DNA of 64,000 bases, from contig NC_018866.1 of NCBI RefSeq assembly GCF_000305775.1, forward strand, positions 2,747,001-2,811,000. The letters are read 5' to 3'. The notes below the pieces were generated by a model. It did no database searches and was not told the DNA's origin. It saw only the letters and a list, made by a program, of their open reading frames with translations. Shown piece after piece: positions 24,703-34,004 of the stretch (positions are counted from its first letter, which is position 1; each line of letters opens with the position of its first letter). A program made the position numbers and the translations under genes. This DNA is from Dehalobacter sp. DCA (lineage in GTDB: Bacteria; Bacillota; Desulfitobacteriia; Desulfitobacteriales; Syntrophobotulaceae).

Positions 24703-25521
24703 TTAATCGTCTAGGGCTACAGAAATTTCTCCCGAAATGATCGCTTTGATCTCCCCGGTCTGCGCCAGCCTTACGACCAGTTCCCCTTTAGGCCCGAGGT
24801 CGATTACCTCAGCGGTCTGCACCGGCCCCTCCCTGTTTTCGAGGACCACTTTTCTGCCTATGACTTCGGAACGCTCCCTGCAGATGGTTAAGGTCCTGCC
24901 TAGATCAACCGTGCTGAGGTATTCCAGGTAAAGCGGTTCAAATCCATTTAGGATTCCGGCTGTCAGCCTGGCCCTGTCGTGTTCCCTGCCCGTCTCGAGA
25001 CGTAAAGAAGTCGCTGTGGATTTCAGTTCATCAGGAAAATCCGTTTCAGCAAGGTTCACATTCAGACCGATGCCGATCACCACTACCGGGGTCCGCCTGC
25101 TGCTGACCGACATTTCCGTCAGAATCCCTCCGGCCTTCTTTCCGTTCAGGAATAGATCATTTGGCCATTTGATGGTGATTCCTCTTCCTGGGAAAGAAAT
25201 AGCTGCTTCGTCCACTGCCAGACATACTGCCGCTGCGCCAGCCAGCGTCAGCTGGGGTATCACATCCGGCGGAAGTTGAGGTTTCAAAATGATTGACATC
25301 CAGATCCCCTTGCCTCCCGGTGACTGCCACTTTCGGCCAAAACGTCCCCGGCCGGTCGTCTGCTGTTCACTGATGATCACAGTTCCTTCTTCTTCAGTCA
25401 AAGCTCTGCGGGCTGCTTCACAGTTGGTGGAGTCCAGCACGTCAAAACAGAGGATCTTTCTTCCCAGAAAAGTTGTCCGGAGATATTGTGTTATTTTTTC
25501 AGGGCTGAGAGATTCGTTCAT
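24703..25521 (-). CDS. birA: Biotin--[acetyl-CoA-carboxylase] ligase without DNA-binding domain
   Basis: The enzyme activates biotin with ATP and attaches it to the lysine of BCCP (accB, same cluster). The catalytic domain is clear: the biotin/AMP motif TTGRGRFGRKWQSP, KWPNDLFLNGKKAGGIL, and VIGIGLNVN; the C-terminal SH3-like domain runs from about residue 215. The protein starts at LSPEKITQYL, the linker that normally follows the winged helix, so the repressor domain of Bacillus or E. coli BirA is absent. It should therefore be a ligase only. Its ATG overlaps the accA stop by 4 bp (ATGA), implying translational coupling. The 272-residue length agrees with monofunctional ligases. Confidence 0.93.
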   Translation of the reverse strand: MNESLSPEKITQYLRTTFLGRKILCFDVLDSTNCEAARRALTEEEGTVIISEQQTTGRGRFGRKWQSPGGKGIWMSIILKPQLPPDVIPQLTLAGAAAVCLAVDEAAISFPGRGITIKWPNDLFLNGKKAGGILTEMSVSSRRTPVVVIGIGLNVNLAETDFPDELKSTATSLRLETGREHDRARLTAGILNGFEPLYLEYLSTVDLGRTLTICRERSEVIGRKVVLENREGPVQTAEVIDLGPKGELVVRLAQTGEIKAIISGEISVALDD

Positions 25522-26471
25522 GACTCGGTATAAGCCCCTATCCTGCGGTATTTCTGATAACGCCTTTCAAGAACATCATCGATTTGTTCCAGCATGGTTC
25601 TGAACGGAACCTTTAACAAATGTTCCTTGATGACGGCAGCCATCGCCTCGGGATCATGATGGGCACCGCCCAAAGGCTCCGGCAGAACCTTGTCGATCAG
25701 GCCCATTTGCTGCAAATCCTGAGCAGTAATCTTCATGATCTGGGCTGCCTCTTTTGCTCTGGAGGAATCCTTCCAAAGGATACTGGCAAAACCTTCAGGA
25801 GACAGTATGGAATAGATCGAATGCTCCAGCATCCAGATCTCGTCTGCGATCGACAGGGCCAACGCCCCGCCGCTGCCTCCTTCTCCCAGAACAATGGAAA
25901 TAACAGGCGTCCGCAAACTGACCATTTCCATCAGGTTGCGTGCAATCGCTTCCCCCTGGCCCCGTTCCTCCGCCCCGATACCAGGATCAGCGCCTGGTGT
26001 ATCAATAAAGCAAATCACGGGCCGGTGAAATTTTTCCGCCTGCTTCATGAGCCTTAACGCTTTACGGTAACCTTCGGGATTTGTCATCCCAAAATTTCTT
26101 TTGACATTTTCTTTGGTATTTCTGCCTTTTTGCTGGCCAATGACCGTTATCGGCAGGTCCCCCAGTCTGGCAACGCCGCCGACAATGCAGGGGTCATCCC
26201 GGTACATCCGGTCTCCATGCAGCTCAATAAAGGAGTGAAAAATCCTCTCGATATAATCGAGCGTGGTGGGTCTTTCCACCATTCGGGACAGGGTCAGCTT
26301 ATCCATCGCCGTCAAATTTGAAAATGCTTCCTCTTTCATCCTGGTAAGCTTCTCTTCTAATCCCTCAATCTCTGATGAAAAGTCGGCTTGCTTATCTTCA
26401 GCAAGCTTCCTTAAATCACTCAGCTTATTATTCAGTTCCGCTAATTCTTTTTCCCGCTCGAGCATAGCCAC
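25518..26471 (-). CDS. accA: Acetyl-CoA carboxylase carboxyltransferase subunit alpha
   Basis: AccA and AccD form the carboxyltransferase that moves the carboxyl group from biotin to acetyl-CoA, making malonyl-CoA. The 317-residue sequence has the coiled-coil N-terminus, HGDRMYRDDPCIVGGVARL, QQKGRNTKEN, the NFGMTNPEGYRKALRLMKQAEKF region and IDTPGADPGIGAEERGQ, and the GEGGSGGALAL oxyanion-hole motif. It follows accD by 15 bp and precedes birA with a 4-bp overlap. The ATG is preceded by an AGGCG-like weak SD within the accD tail, so coupling is likely. It is the last of the four acc genes in the order accB, accC, accD, accA. Confidence 0.96.
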   Translation of the reverse strand: MAMLEREKELAELNNKLSDLRKLAEDKQADFSSEIEGLEEKLTRMKEEAFSNLTAMDKLTLSRMVERPTTLDYIERIFHSFIELHGDRMYRDDPCIVGGVARLGDLPITVIGQQKGRNTKENVKRNFGMTNPEGYRKALRLMKQAEKFHRPVICFIDTPGADPGIGAEERGQGEAIARNLMEMVSLRTPVISIVLGEGGSGGALALSIADEIWMLEHSIYSILSPEGFASILWKDSSRAKEAAQIMKITAQDLQQMGLIDKVLPEPLGGAHHDPEAMAAVIKEHLLKVPFRTMLEQIDDVLERRYQKYRRIGAYTES

Positions 26472-26486
26472 ACTCCGTCTTTTTGC

Positions 26487-27383
26487 TTAACGCCTGTAAT
26501 GAAGCTTAATCAGGCGAGACAAGGTTAGTTTGAGGTCCTCTCTGGCCACGATTTTATCAATAAAACCGTGTTCCAGAAGAAATTCTGCTTTCTGAAAACC
26601 TTCCGGCAGCTCCTGCCTGATGGTCTGTTGAATGACCCTCTTGCCGGCAAAGCCGATCAGCGCGTCCGGTTCCGCCAAAATGATATCTCCCAGCATCGGG
26701 AAGCTGGCCGTGACGCCGCCCGTTGTCGGGTCTGTCAGAACCGCGATATACAGTCCTCCCTGCCGACTGTGTTTGCCAACGGCTGCAGATGTTTTCGCCA
26801 TCTGCATCAGGGAAAACATTCCTTCCTGCATCCTGGCCCCACCTGAAGCAGTAAAAACAATGATCGGCATTTTCCTTTCAGCAGCGAATTCAAAGGCCCG
26901 GGCCACTTTCTCGCCAACGACCGAACCCATGCTGCCCATCATAAAGTTACTGTCCATCACCGTAATCACAGCATCCTGGCCATGAATCTTGCCATACCCT
27001 GTTAGTACGGCTTCCGAAAGGCCCGTCTTCTCCTGGCCAGTGCGGATTTTCTCTGCATAGCCTTCAAAGTCCAGCGGATTGACGCTTTTCATATCCTGAT
27101 TAGTTTCTTTAAATGTACCGGTGTCCATGATCAAGTCGACTCTTTCCCAGGCTCCCATCCTGAAATGGTAGCCGCAGCGGACACAGACCTTGTTATTATT
27201 ACTGAGATCCTTCGTGTAAACTGTCTCTCCGCAATTCTGGCATTTTGTCCACAGTCCGTTCGGAATGGCAGGCAAAACACTCTTTTCCCCCTGCCCCTCT
27301 ATCTCCGCCGGTGCCGGCTGACTATTATTCTGTTGTATCGTTAGATAACGCGGTTTCTTAAAAACCCTGTTTAATTTAAACAT
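26487..27383 (-). CDS. accD: Acetyl-CoA carboxylase carboxyltransferase subunit beta
   Basis: AccD is the zinc-containing partner of AccA. The four-cysteine zinc ribbon (CQNCGETVY then CVRCGYHF, about residues 48-70) is present, followed by [36 protein letters not shown] and the [19 protein letters not shown] motif. The N-terminus carries an extra Pro/Gln/Glu-rich segment of about 25 residues before the zinc ribbon. ATG 27383 (MFKLNRVF) is preferred, although the frame opens at TTG 27392; neither has a strong SD, which suggests coupling to accC, 35 bp upstream. The length of 298 residues is normal. Confidence 0.95.
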   Translation of the reverse strand: MFKLNRVFKKPRYLTIQQNNSQPAPAEIEGQGEKSVLPAIPNGLWTKCQNCGETVYTKDLSNNNKVCVRCGYHFRMGAWERVDLIMDTGTFKETNQDMKSVNPLDFEGYAEKIRTGQEKTGLSEAVLTGYGKIHGQDAVITVMDSNFMMGSMGSVVGEKVARAFEFAAERKMPIIVFTASGGARMQEGMFSLMQMAKTSAAVGKHSRQGGLYIAVLTDPTTGGVTASFPMLGDIILAEPDALIGFAGKRVIQQTIRQELPEGFQKAEFLLEHGFIDKIVAREDLKLTLSRLIKLHYRR

Positions 27384-27418
27384 GAGCACCAACCGTAATC
27401 ATTTTTTTATGGCTGTCA

Positions 27419-28768
27419 TTACGCTCCATAGTCAAATTCTTTGGCAATGAAGGATGTGTCAATTTCTGCGCTCCTAAATTTCGGGTTATTCAAAATCTGA
27501 AACAGGAATTCAATATTCGTGTCAATACCTTCAATAATAAACTCATCAAGGGCCCTGCGCATTTTACTGATGGCTTCATTCCTGTCCTGACCGTGCGTAA
27601 TCAGTTTCGCAATCATCGAATCATAGGTCGGCGGAATATCATAGCCGTTGTAGAGTGCGCTATCCAGTCTTACGCCATTTCCTCCGGGCCAGAGAAGGAT
27701 ATTCACTTTGCCGGGAGACGGCCTGAACCCGAGTGCGGGATTTTCCGCATTGATTCGGCATTCTATGGCATGGCCTTGAATATGCACGTCGTCCTGCCGG
27801 ATGTTTAGCTGTTCTCCCGAGGCAATTTTCAGTTGTTCCTTCACAATATCAATTCCTGTAACCAGCTCGGTTACGGGATGCTCGACCTGGATACGGGTAT
27901 TCATTTCCATAAAGTAATAGCCACCGTTGTTGTCAACTAAAAATTCGATGGTCCCGGCGCTCTTATAACCTACCGCTTGAGCAGCGCGGACAGCTGTATC
28001 CCCCATTTCCCGCCTGAGCTCGTCACTCAGGACGGTTGAAGGAGCCTCTTCAATGACTTTTTGATTTCTGCGCTGGATTGAACAGTCTCTTTCTCCAAGG
28101 TGAATGACATTTCCATAGTGGTCCGCCAGGATCTGAAATTCGATATGTCTCGGCTCCACCAGATATTTCTCCAAATACATTGAATCATCATCAAAGGCAG
28201 CCTGAGCTTCTTTTTTGGCCATATCATAAGCCTTTTTCAGTTCATCCCGGCTCCAGACAATCCGGATACCCTTGCCTCCGCCGCCTGCCGATGCCTTCAG
28301 CATGACTGGATAACCAATACGCTCTGCAGAAGCCTCTGCCTGTTTAAAATTAGCCAACACACCTTCGATACCAGGAACGATAGGGACACCCGCCTGGCCC
28401 ATGATCTGCCGGGCCTTCGCTTTATTCCCCATCATTTCAATGACTTCGGGATCAGGACCGATAAATGCGATATGGCACGCTTTGCACATCTCGGCAAATT
28501 TACTGTTTTCCGCCAAAAAGCCAAATCCCGGATGAATGGCTTCCGCGCCCGTCAGAACCGTTGCACTGATAATATTCTTGGTATTCAGATAGCTGTCCCT
28601 TGCTCTGGCCGGACCGATACAAACCGTCTCATCAGCAAGATCCACATGCAGGGAGTTCCTGTCGGCTTCCGAATAAACCGCAACTGTTGCAACTCCGATT
28701 TCCCGGCAGGCCCGAATAATCCGGACCGCTATTTCGCCTCTGTTGGCAATGAGTATTTTTTTGAACAA
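27419..28768 (-). CDS. accC: Biotin carboxylase subunit of acetyl-CoA carboxylase
   Basis: AccC carboxylates biotin on BCCP using ATP and bicarbonate. All marks of the family are present: FKKILIANRGEIA at the start, HPGFGFLAENS, the glycine-rich ATP-grasp loop KASAGGGGKGIRIV near residue 160, HIEFQILAD, ERDCSIQRRNQKVIEEAPS, EMNTRIQVEHPVTE near 285, and GHAIECRINAE. TTG 28768 is the likely start, since GGTGGGTG lies 6 nt upstream and homologues begin MFKKIL; the frame extends five codons to TTG 28783. The length of about 449 residues is typical. It lies 20 bp after fabZ. Confidence 0.95.
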   Translation of the reverse strand: MFKKILIANRGEIAVRIIRACREIGVATVAVYSEADRNSLHVDLADETVCIGPARARDSYLNTKNIISATVLTGAEAIHPGFGFLAENSKFAEMCKACHIAFIGPDPEVIEMMGNKAKARQIMGQAGVPIVPGIEGVLANFKQAEASAERIGYPVMLKASAGGGGKGIRIVWSRDELKKAYDMAKKEAQAAFDDDSMYLEKYLVEPRHIEFQILADHYGNVIHLGERDCSIQRRNQKVIEEAPSTVLSDELRREMGDTAVRAAQAVGYKSAGTIEFLVDNNGGYYFMEMNTRIQVEHPVTELVTGIDIVKEQLKIASGEQLNIRQDDVHIQGHAIECRINAENPALGFRPSPGKVNILLWPGGNGVRLDSALYNGYDIPPTYDSMIAKLITHGQDRNEAISKMRRALDEFIIEGIDTNIEFLFQILNNPKFRSAEIDTSFIAKEFDYGA

Positions 28769-28788
28769 GTTTTCACCCACCAACTTTA

Positions 28789-29211
28789 TTAACTGATAAA
28801 AAACTTAATTTCGGCTTCGGCAGCTTTTTCCCCGTCAACCGTGGCAAGAGCTTTGCCGATGCCGGCAGGGCCTTTGATTTTTATAATCTCTACTTCCAGC
28901 CTCAGCACATCACCAGGAAATACCTTCCTTCGGAACTTGGCATTATCAATTCCGGTAAAGTAAGCGAGCTTACCCTGATATTTTTCCATTTTTAATAAAG
29001 CTACCGCACCGGCCTGAGCCAGCGCTTCAATAATGAGTACACCGGGCATTACCGGTTCTTGCGGAAAATGTCCCTGAAAAAAATACTCATTGATCGTAAC
29101 ATTTTTATAAGCAACAACCCTTTTACCTTCTTCTAGCTCTTCGACTCGGTCCAGAAGAAGGAACGGGTATCGATGCGGAATGATCTCCTGAATCTCTTTG
29201 ATGTTCAGCAT
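28789..29211 (-). CDS. fabZ: 3-hydroxyacyl-[acyl-carrier-protein] dehydratase FabZ
   Basis: FabZ removes water from 3-hydroxyacyl-ACP in each elongation round of fatty-acid synthesis. The hot-dog fold signature is clear: [13 protein letters not shown], then the catalytic His in [13 protein letters not shown] (about residue 49) and the catalytic Glu in [14 protein letters not shown] (about 63). At 140 residues it is a normal FabZ. GGAGG lies 8 nt before ATG 29211. Its position between accB and accC is the streptococcal order. No fabA, fabM or other unsaturated fatty-acid isomerase gene is visible in the window. Confidence 0.95.
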   Translation of the reverse strand: MLNIKEIQEIIPHRYPFLLLDRVEELEEGKRVVAYKNVTINEYFFQGHFPQEPVMPGVLIIEALAQAGAVALLKMEKYQGKLAYFTGIDNAKFRRKVFPGDVLRLEVEIIKIKGPAGIGKALATVDGEKAAEAEIKFFIS

Positions 29212-29250
29212 CTTTTTACCTCCACAATAGTTCCGCTTGCATCCTTGCCG

Positions 29251-29709
29251 CTACTTGGTATTAATTTCAAACAGCGGTTGGCCAAATTCAACCATTTGCC
29301 CGTCATCAACCAGAATGCTTAAGATTTGCAGGTCTTCTTCAGCTTCAATCTCATTCATCAGCTTCATCGCCTCGACAATACAAAGCGTATCTCCTTTTTT
29401 GACTTTGCTACCCGCGCTGACAAAGGGTTTCTCTCCGGGCGACGGTGCCAGGTAAAAGGTTCCAACAATCGGTGCATTAATCGTCTGCGACGCTTCAATT
29501 TTAGAACTTGGTTGTTCCGGAGTCACAGTCTCTCTTCCGGCTGCAGCCCCGGTCATAAAGCTCTGTACCGGCTGAAACGCAGGCTGAAACATAGGCGGAA
29601 GCTTTTCTTTCTTCAAAACAATTTTATAATCCTCTTGCTTAAGCTCAAATTCAGTCAGCCCGGATTCATCCACCATTTTTATCAGTTCTTGAATTTCTTT
29701 TAAATCCAT
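29251..29709 (-). CDS. accB: Biotin carboxyl carrier protein of acetyl-CoA carboxylase
   Basis: BCCP carries the covalently bound biotin between AccC and AccA/AccD. The C-terminal biotinyl domain (about residues 78-152) has the lysine in VEAMKLMNEIEAE and the surrounding GTFYLAPSPGEKPFV and KKGDTLCI. The N-terminal helix (DLKEIQELIKMVDES) and a Pro/Thr/Ala-rich flexible linker are as expected. ATG 29709 is 8 nt from GAGGG; the adjacent GTG at 29712 is a possible alternative. Only 4 bp separate it from the fabF stop. The biotin ligase at the end of the cluster modifies this protein. Confidence 0.94.
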   Translation of the reverse strand: MDLKEIQELIKMVDESGLTEFELKQEDYKIVLKKEKLPPMFQPAFQPVQSFMTGAAAGRETVTPEQPSSKIEASQTINAPIVGTFYLAPSPGEKPFVSAGSKVKKGDTLCIVEAMKLMNEIEAEEDLQILSILVDDGQMVEFGQPLFEINTK

Positions 29710-29713
29710 CACT

Positions 29714-30955
29714 TTATCCCTCTAACCATTTTTTTAAGATAATGGTAGCATTATGGCCGCCAAACCCAAGCGAATTGGATAGGGCGTAGGTCAAATCCAT
29801 GTTACGCCCGCAATTTGGCACATAATCCAGGTCACATTCCTCATCTTTAACCTGATAGCCGATCGTCGGTGGTACAAAGCCCTCCTGAAGTGCTTTGGCG
29901 CAGATAATCGCCTCTATAGCTCCTGCTGCTCCCAGTAGATGACCGGTCATTGATTTAGTCGAACTCACCGGTATTTGATAAGCTTTTTCTCCAAATGTGG
30001 CTTTGATCGCTTCCGTCTCAAACTTGTCGTTGTACGGTGTACCTGTTCCATGCGGATTGATATAGGATATTTCGTCCGGACCAATTCCGGCATCAGCTAA
30101 GGCAAGCTTCATGGCTCTGGCCGCGCCTTCCCCTCCCGGTGCAGGTGCGGTCATATGGTAGGCATCGCAGGTAGCTCCATAACCAACTACTTCGCCATAG
30201 ATTCTTGCATTCCTCTTTCTAGCATGCTCCAAAGATTCCAGAACCAAAATACCCGCACCTTCACCAATCACGAACCCGTCCCTCTCCTTGTCAAACGGGA
30301 TGGAAGCCCTGTTGACATCATTGCTGTTGCTCAAAGCGGTCATGGAAGTAAATCCGGCTACCGCCAGAGGCGTAATCGGGGCTTCGGCACCACCGGTAAC
30401 AATCATATCCGCCTGACCGTCTCTGATCTTCCAGAAAGCTTCACCGATGGAATGCGTTGCTGAAGCGCAGGCTGTGACAATACTGTAGTTAACTCCTTTG
30501 GCACCAAGCTTGATCGCAATATTCCCTGAAGCCATATTACTGATCGCCATCGGAATAAAGAAAGGGGAAACCCTGCCGGGCCCTTTCTCGGTCAGCCTGC
30601 TGTGCTGTTCTTCAATCGTTAGCAGACCGCCTATCCCCGATCCAACCAAAACACCTAATCTTTCCGGGTCGATCTCGGCTTCTTTCACACCCGCATCTTC
30701 ATAAGCCTGTTCTGCCGCCACCACTGCCAGCTGGCAGTAGCGGTCCATCCGTTTGGCTTCTTTCTTGTCCAAATGCATTTCAGGATCAAAATCTTTGATT
30801 TCGGCACCAATTTTTACTTTATGGTCCGTCGTATCAAAGGCTGTGATCGGACCTATTCCGCATTTCCCCTCTTTGATGCCCTGCCAGAATGTGGCTGCAT
30901 CGTTGCCAAGCGGAGTAACCGCCCCAATTCCAGTAATAACTACGCGTGTTCTCAT
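29714..30955 (-). CDS. fabF: 3-oxoacyl-[acyl-carrier-protein] synthase II
   Basis: FabF condenses malonyl-ACP with growing acyl-ACP. The Cys-His-His triad is visible: [14 protein letters not shown] (Cys at about residue 162), [12 protein letters not shown] (His about 302) and [18 protein letters not shown] (His about 340). The N-terminus [15 protein letters not shown] and the end [19 protein letters not shown] are characteristic. The 413-residue length is exact for the family. A strong TTAGGAGGAG precedes ATG 30955. In Firmicutes lacking FabB, FabF does all later condensations and influences membrane fluidity with temperature. Confidence 0.97.
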   Translation of the reverse strand: MRTRVVITGIGAVTPLGNDAATFWQGIKEGKCGIGPITAFDTTDHKVKIGAEIKDFDPEMHLDKKEAKRMDRYCQLAVVAAEQAYEDAGVKEAEIDPERLGVLVGSGIGGLLTIEEQHSRLTEKGPGRVSPFFIPMAISNMASGNIAIKLGAKGVNYSIVTACASATHSIGEAFWKIRDGQADMIVTGGAEAPITPLAVAGFTSMTALSNSNDVNRASIPFDKERDGFVIGEGAGILVLESLEHARKRNARIYGEVVGYGATCDAYHMTAPAPGGEGAARAMKLALADAGIGPDEISYINPHGTGTPYNDKFETEAIKATFGEKAYQIPVSSTKSMTGHLLGAAGAIEAIICAKALQEGFVPPTIGYQVKDEECDLDYVPNCGRNMDLTYALSNSLGFGGHNATIILKKWLEG

Positions 30956-30970
30956 ATTGTTGGTCTCCTC

Positions 30971-31711
30971 CTAAAATGCCATTCCGCCGTCAACGCTTAT
31001 GACCTGGCCGGTAATATATTCACCGGCGTCTGAAGCCAGAAATAAAATCGTATCGGCGATATTCTCCGGTTTGCCAAACCGCTTTAAAGCAATGCTCTCT
31101 TTGGTCAGTTCTTTTACTTTATCCGATAATCCTGACGTCATATCCGTCTCAATAAAGCCAGGGGCTACGGCATTCACCGTGATGTTTCTGCTGCCAATTT
31201 CCTTGGCCAGGGATTTGGTAAGTCCAATAACGCCGGCTTTGGCCGCTGCATAATTGACCTGTCCTGCATTTCCGAGAATTCCAACGACAGAAGTGATATT
31301 GATGATCCTGCCGCTTCTTTGTTTGACCATGATAGGAACGGCATGCCGGGTACAATTGAACACCCCTTTGAGGTCTACTTCTACGACTCGGTCAAAATCG
31401 TCTTCCGACATCCTCATGAGTAAACCGTCGCGGGTTATCCCTGCGTTATTGATCAGAATATCAATGGTTCCAAATTCCGCTTTGGCCATCGCAATCAATT
31501 GTTCCGCTTCACTGAATACACTGACGTCCGCTTTTAAGACCAAGGCCCGCCCTCCGAGATTTTCGATTTCCTGGGCAAGCTTTAACCCGTCCTGCTCGCT
31601 GCTTACATAATTCACCGCGATATTCGCGCCTTGTTCAGCAAGCTTTAAAGCGATGGCTCTGCCAATACCCCTGCTGGCACCTGTAACAACTGCTGTTTTC
31701 CCCTTTAGCAT
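30971..31711 (-). CDS. fabG: 3-oxoacyl-[acyl-carrier-protein] reductase
   Basis: FabG reduces 3-ketoacyl-ACP with NADPH. It is a classical short-chain dehydrogenase: cofactor motif VTGASRGIGRAIA at the N-terminus, NNAGITRDGLLMRM, the catalytic Ser in INITSVVG (about residue 141), and YAAAK with Tyr about 154 and Lys about 158. The end ITGQVISVDGGMAF is a hallmark of FabG. ATG 31711 has AGGAGGAGG about 6-9 nt upstream; the open frame to 31735 lacks an SD. Its length is 246 residues. It lies between fabD and fabF, as in other Firmicute clusters. Confidence 0.97.
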   Translation of the reverse strand: MLKGKTAVVTGASRGIGRAIALKLAEQGANIAVNYVSSEQDGLKLAQEIENLGGRALVLKADVSVFSEAEQLIAMAKAEFGTIDILINNAGITRDGLLMRMSEDDFDRVVEVDLKGVFNCTRHAVPIMVKQRSGRIINITSVVGILGNAGQVNYAAAKAGVIGLTKSLAKEIGSRNITVNAVAPGFIETDMTSGLSDKVKELTKESIALKRFGKPENIADTILFLASDAGEYITGQVISVDGGMAF

Positions 31712-31780
31712 ATCCGACCTCCTCCTGAAATCCAATATTGATAGAAACCGTGACCTGTACCCTAGATTTCAAGTACGTTC

Positions 31781-32719
31781 TTAATCATTAAAGTATTTCA
31801 CCACAGCTTCGAGAGATGACGGGTCTTCGACATTCAGAACCTTCACGTTCTTGTCAATCTTTCTCGCAAAGCCCTTTAAGACACTTCCAGGTCCCAGTTC
31901 CACAAAGGTATCTACGCCGTCGGCAAGCATCCTTCTGAAGGACATCTCCCAAAGGACGGAACGCATGACTTGTTGTGGCAATAGTTCCTTGACCGCCGAC
32001 TTATCCGCCATATAATCTGCAGTAACATTGGAAATCACCGGAATCCGGGGATCAGAAAATCCAATGCCTGCCAGCTCGTCAGCCAATTTCCGGGCCGCCG
32101 GTTCGAGTAAGCCCGTATGAAACGGTCCGCTGACTTCAAGCGGGATCACCCTTTTGGCCCCGAGCTCCATAGCCCTGGCCGAAGCAGCTTCCAAGGCCTT
32201 GTTTTCCCCGGATATCACAACCTGACCTGGGCAGTTATAATTGGCAATCCGTACAACCCCGAGACTTTCAGCCTCAAGACAAGCCTTCTCGACCCCGGAT
32301 GTTTCCAAACCGAGGACTGCAGCCATTCCTCCAACACCCTGAGACACAGCCTCCTGCATATACCTGCCTCTGTTCCGGACCAGTTTCACAGCCGCCTCAA
32401 ATGGCAATACACCGCTCAAGACCAAGGCAGAATATTCACCCAGACTGAATCCGGCTGTCAGATCAGGATTGATCCCCTGATCCATCAGCGCCCTTGCGGC
32501 TGCCACACTGACCGTAAGAATGGCTGGCTGCGTATGTTCCGTTTTATCCAGTTCCTCTTTGGGGCCATAAAAACACAGGTCACTCAGCGAATATCCGAGC
32601 TCCTGATCCGCCAGGTCAAAGACCGCCCGCGAAACATCGTTATGCTGATAAAGTTCTTTGCCCATGCCAACATACTGTGAACCCTGACCCGCAAAAATAA
32701 ACGCTGTCTTTCTATCCAT
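31781..32719 (-). CDS. fabD: Malonyl-CoA:ACP transacylase
   Basis: FabD loads malonate from malonyl-CoA onto ACP. The nucleophile Ser lies in GFSLGEYSAL (about residue 91), the conserved Arg follows in VRNRGRYMQEA, and the catalytic His is in VSGPFHTGLL (about 200). The N-terminal FIFAGQGSQYVGMGKEL is a family mark. ATG 32719 is chosen; GGAGG lies 11 nt upstream, and an in-frame TTG overlaps that SD so it cannot be the start. The length of 312 residues is normal. The gap to fabK contains a GGGGACAAA hairpin (32762-32797) that could modulate read-through. Confidence 0.96.
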   Translation of the reverse strand: MDRKTAFIFAGQGSQYVGMGKELYQHNDVSRAVFDLADQELGYSLSDLCFYGPKEELDKTEHTQPAILTVSVAAARALMDQGINPDLTAGFSLGEYSALVLSGVLPFEAAVKLVRNRGRYMQEAVSQGVGGMAAVLGLETSGVEKACLEAESLGVVRIANYNCPGQVVISGENKALEAASARAMELGAKRVIPLEVSGPFHTGLLEPAARKLADELAGIGFSDPRIPVISNVTADYMADKSAVKELLPQQVMRSVLWEMSFRRMLADGVDTFVELGPGSVLKGFARKIDKNVKVLNVEDPSSLEAVVKYFND

Positions 32720-32761
32720 TCTTTCCGTATCCTCCAATAATCATCCGATAATCATCCGAAT

Positions 32762-32797
32762 ATGGGGGACAAAGGGATGTAATCTTTTGTCCCCATA
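32762..32797. terminator. hairpin between fabK and fabD
   Basis: TATGGGGGACAAA pairs with TTTGTCCCCATA with one bulged G. There is no U-tract on the minus strand (it ends CCCCATATTCGG), so full termination is unlikely; attenuation or mRNA processing is possible. The stem is like that at 8015-8044. Confidence 0.5.
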
Positions 32798-32806
32798 CGT
32801 ATCCCT

Positions 32807-33757
32807 TTAGCGGGTAATACTGTCAAGCTTAATAGCTTTCAGACGTTCCTCTGCCTGGGCAAACATTTCTTCAATAATCTCTTTGCAGGTCTGTTCTTTT
32901 TTAATCAGACCTGCAATTTGCCCGGCCATTACCGATCCGTAATCCGTATCTCCCTCTTTGACAGCCTTACGCAGCGCACCGGCACCAAGCGTCTCATACT
33001 GCTCCAGAGGTGCCCCCGTCCTTTCCAGCTCTTCAAACTGCCGGGTAAGTTTATTTCTGAGGACTCTGACCGGATGACCTGTTGGCCTGCCTGTAACGAC
33101 TGAATCGATATCTTTAGCTTTCAGGATTCTATCCTTATAATTTTGATGCACGGTACATTCTTCGGCAGTTAGGAACCTTGTGCCAACCTGGACACCGCTT
33201 GCACCCAACATAAAAGCTGCGGCAATCCCTCTGCCGTCACCGATTCCCCCAGCAGCAATCACCGGAATATTTACAGCGTCAATCACCTGAGGAAGCAAGG
33301 CCATGGTCGTCAGTTCACCGACATGTCCGCCGGACTCTCCGCCTTCCGCCACAACGGCATCTGCCCCTTCCTTCTCCATCCTGCGGGCCAGCGCAACGGA
33401 AGGAACTACGGGAATGACCGTAATGCCGTTTTCTTTCCACATTTTAATATATCTCCCGGGACTTCCGGCGCCTGTCGTCACTACTTTTACCCCTTCTTCA
33501 CAGACGAGATGGGCAATGGCCTCGGCATTCTCACTTAACAGCATGATATTTACGCCAAAAGGCTTGTCTGTCAGAGCTTTGGCCTTCCTAATCTCTTCTT
33601 TGACATATTCGACAGGTGCATTGGCCGCCGCAATAATACCGATTCCGCCGGCGTTCGATACGGCCGAAGCAAGTGAGCTGTCCGAAATCCAAGCCATACC
33701 GCCTTGAATCAGCGGGTATTTTACGCCCAGTTTATGAAAAAAACCAAAGTTATTCAT
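32807..33757 (-). CDS. fabK: Enoyl-[acyl-carrier-protein] reductase II
   Basis: FabK is the FMN-dependent enoyl-ACP reductase that finishes each elongation cycle in streptococci and many clostridia, replacing FabI. It belongs to the nitronate monooxygenase-like TIM-barrel family. It starts KLGVKYPLIQGGMAWIS, then has SNAGGIGIIAAANAP, FGVNIMLLSENA, VVTTGAGSPGRYIK, the catalytic-region EGGESGGHVGE and VIAAGGIGDGRGIAAA, and GVQVGTRFLTAEE. The 316-residue length agrees. Its place between acpP and fabD matches the streptococcal cluster, which supports FabK over a 2-nitropropane dioxygenase role. GAAGGAGAG precedes the ATG. Confidence 0.94.
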   Translation of the reverse strand: MNNFGFFHKLGVKYPLIQGGMAWISDSSLASAVSNAGGIGIIAAANAPVEYVKEEIRKAKALTDKPFGVNIMLLSENAEAIAHLVCEEGVKVVTTGAGSPGRYIKMWKENGITVIPVVPSVALARRMEKEGADAVVAEGGESGGHVGELTTMALLPQVIDAVNIPVIAAGGIGDGRGIAAAFMLGASGVQVGTRFLTAEECTVHQNYKDRILKAKDIDSVVTGRPTGHPVRVLRNKLTRQFEELERTGAPLEQYETLGAGALRKAVKEGDTDYGSVMAGQIAGLIKKEQTCKEIIEEMFAQAEERLKAIKLDSITR

Positions 33758-33770
33758 GCCATTCTCTCCT

Positions 33771-34004
33771 TCAATTTGTTCGCTTATTTATATAGTCAAC
33801 CAGATCTGCTACGCTGATTAATTCTTCAAGATCTTCAGTCGGAATTTCAATCCTGTATACATCTTCCAGCTCCATGACAATTTCAAAAATGCTTAGAGAG
33901 TCAATTCCGAGGTCTTGCTGGAACTTGGTGGACAACTGAATTTTCTCCGGTTCAGTCTCAAACTGGGAAGCGATAATCCTGCAGATCGTGTCAAAAGACA
34001 TCAT
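33771..34004 (-). CDS. acpP: Acyl carrier protein
   Basis: ACP carries the growing acyl chain on a phosphopantetheine arm. The attachment Ser is residue 36, in LGIDSLSIFEIVM, and the fold is the usual four acidic helices; the recognition helix II reads LSIFEIVMELEDVYRIEIP. The 77-residue length is exact. ATG 34004 overlaps the fabH stop by 4 bp (ATGA), and GGGGG in the fabH tail serves as SD, so the two are coupled. Clostridia usually have another acpP near plsX/fabH elsewhere, so this may be one of two ACPs. The Ser is preceded by Ile-Asp as in housekeeping ACPs. Confidence 0.95.
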   Translation of the reverse strand: MMSFDTICRIIASQFETEPEKIQLSTKFQQDLGIDSLSIFEIVMELEDVYRIEIPTEDLEELISVADLVDYINKRTN

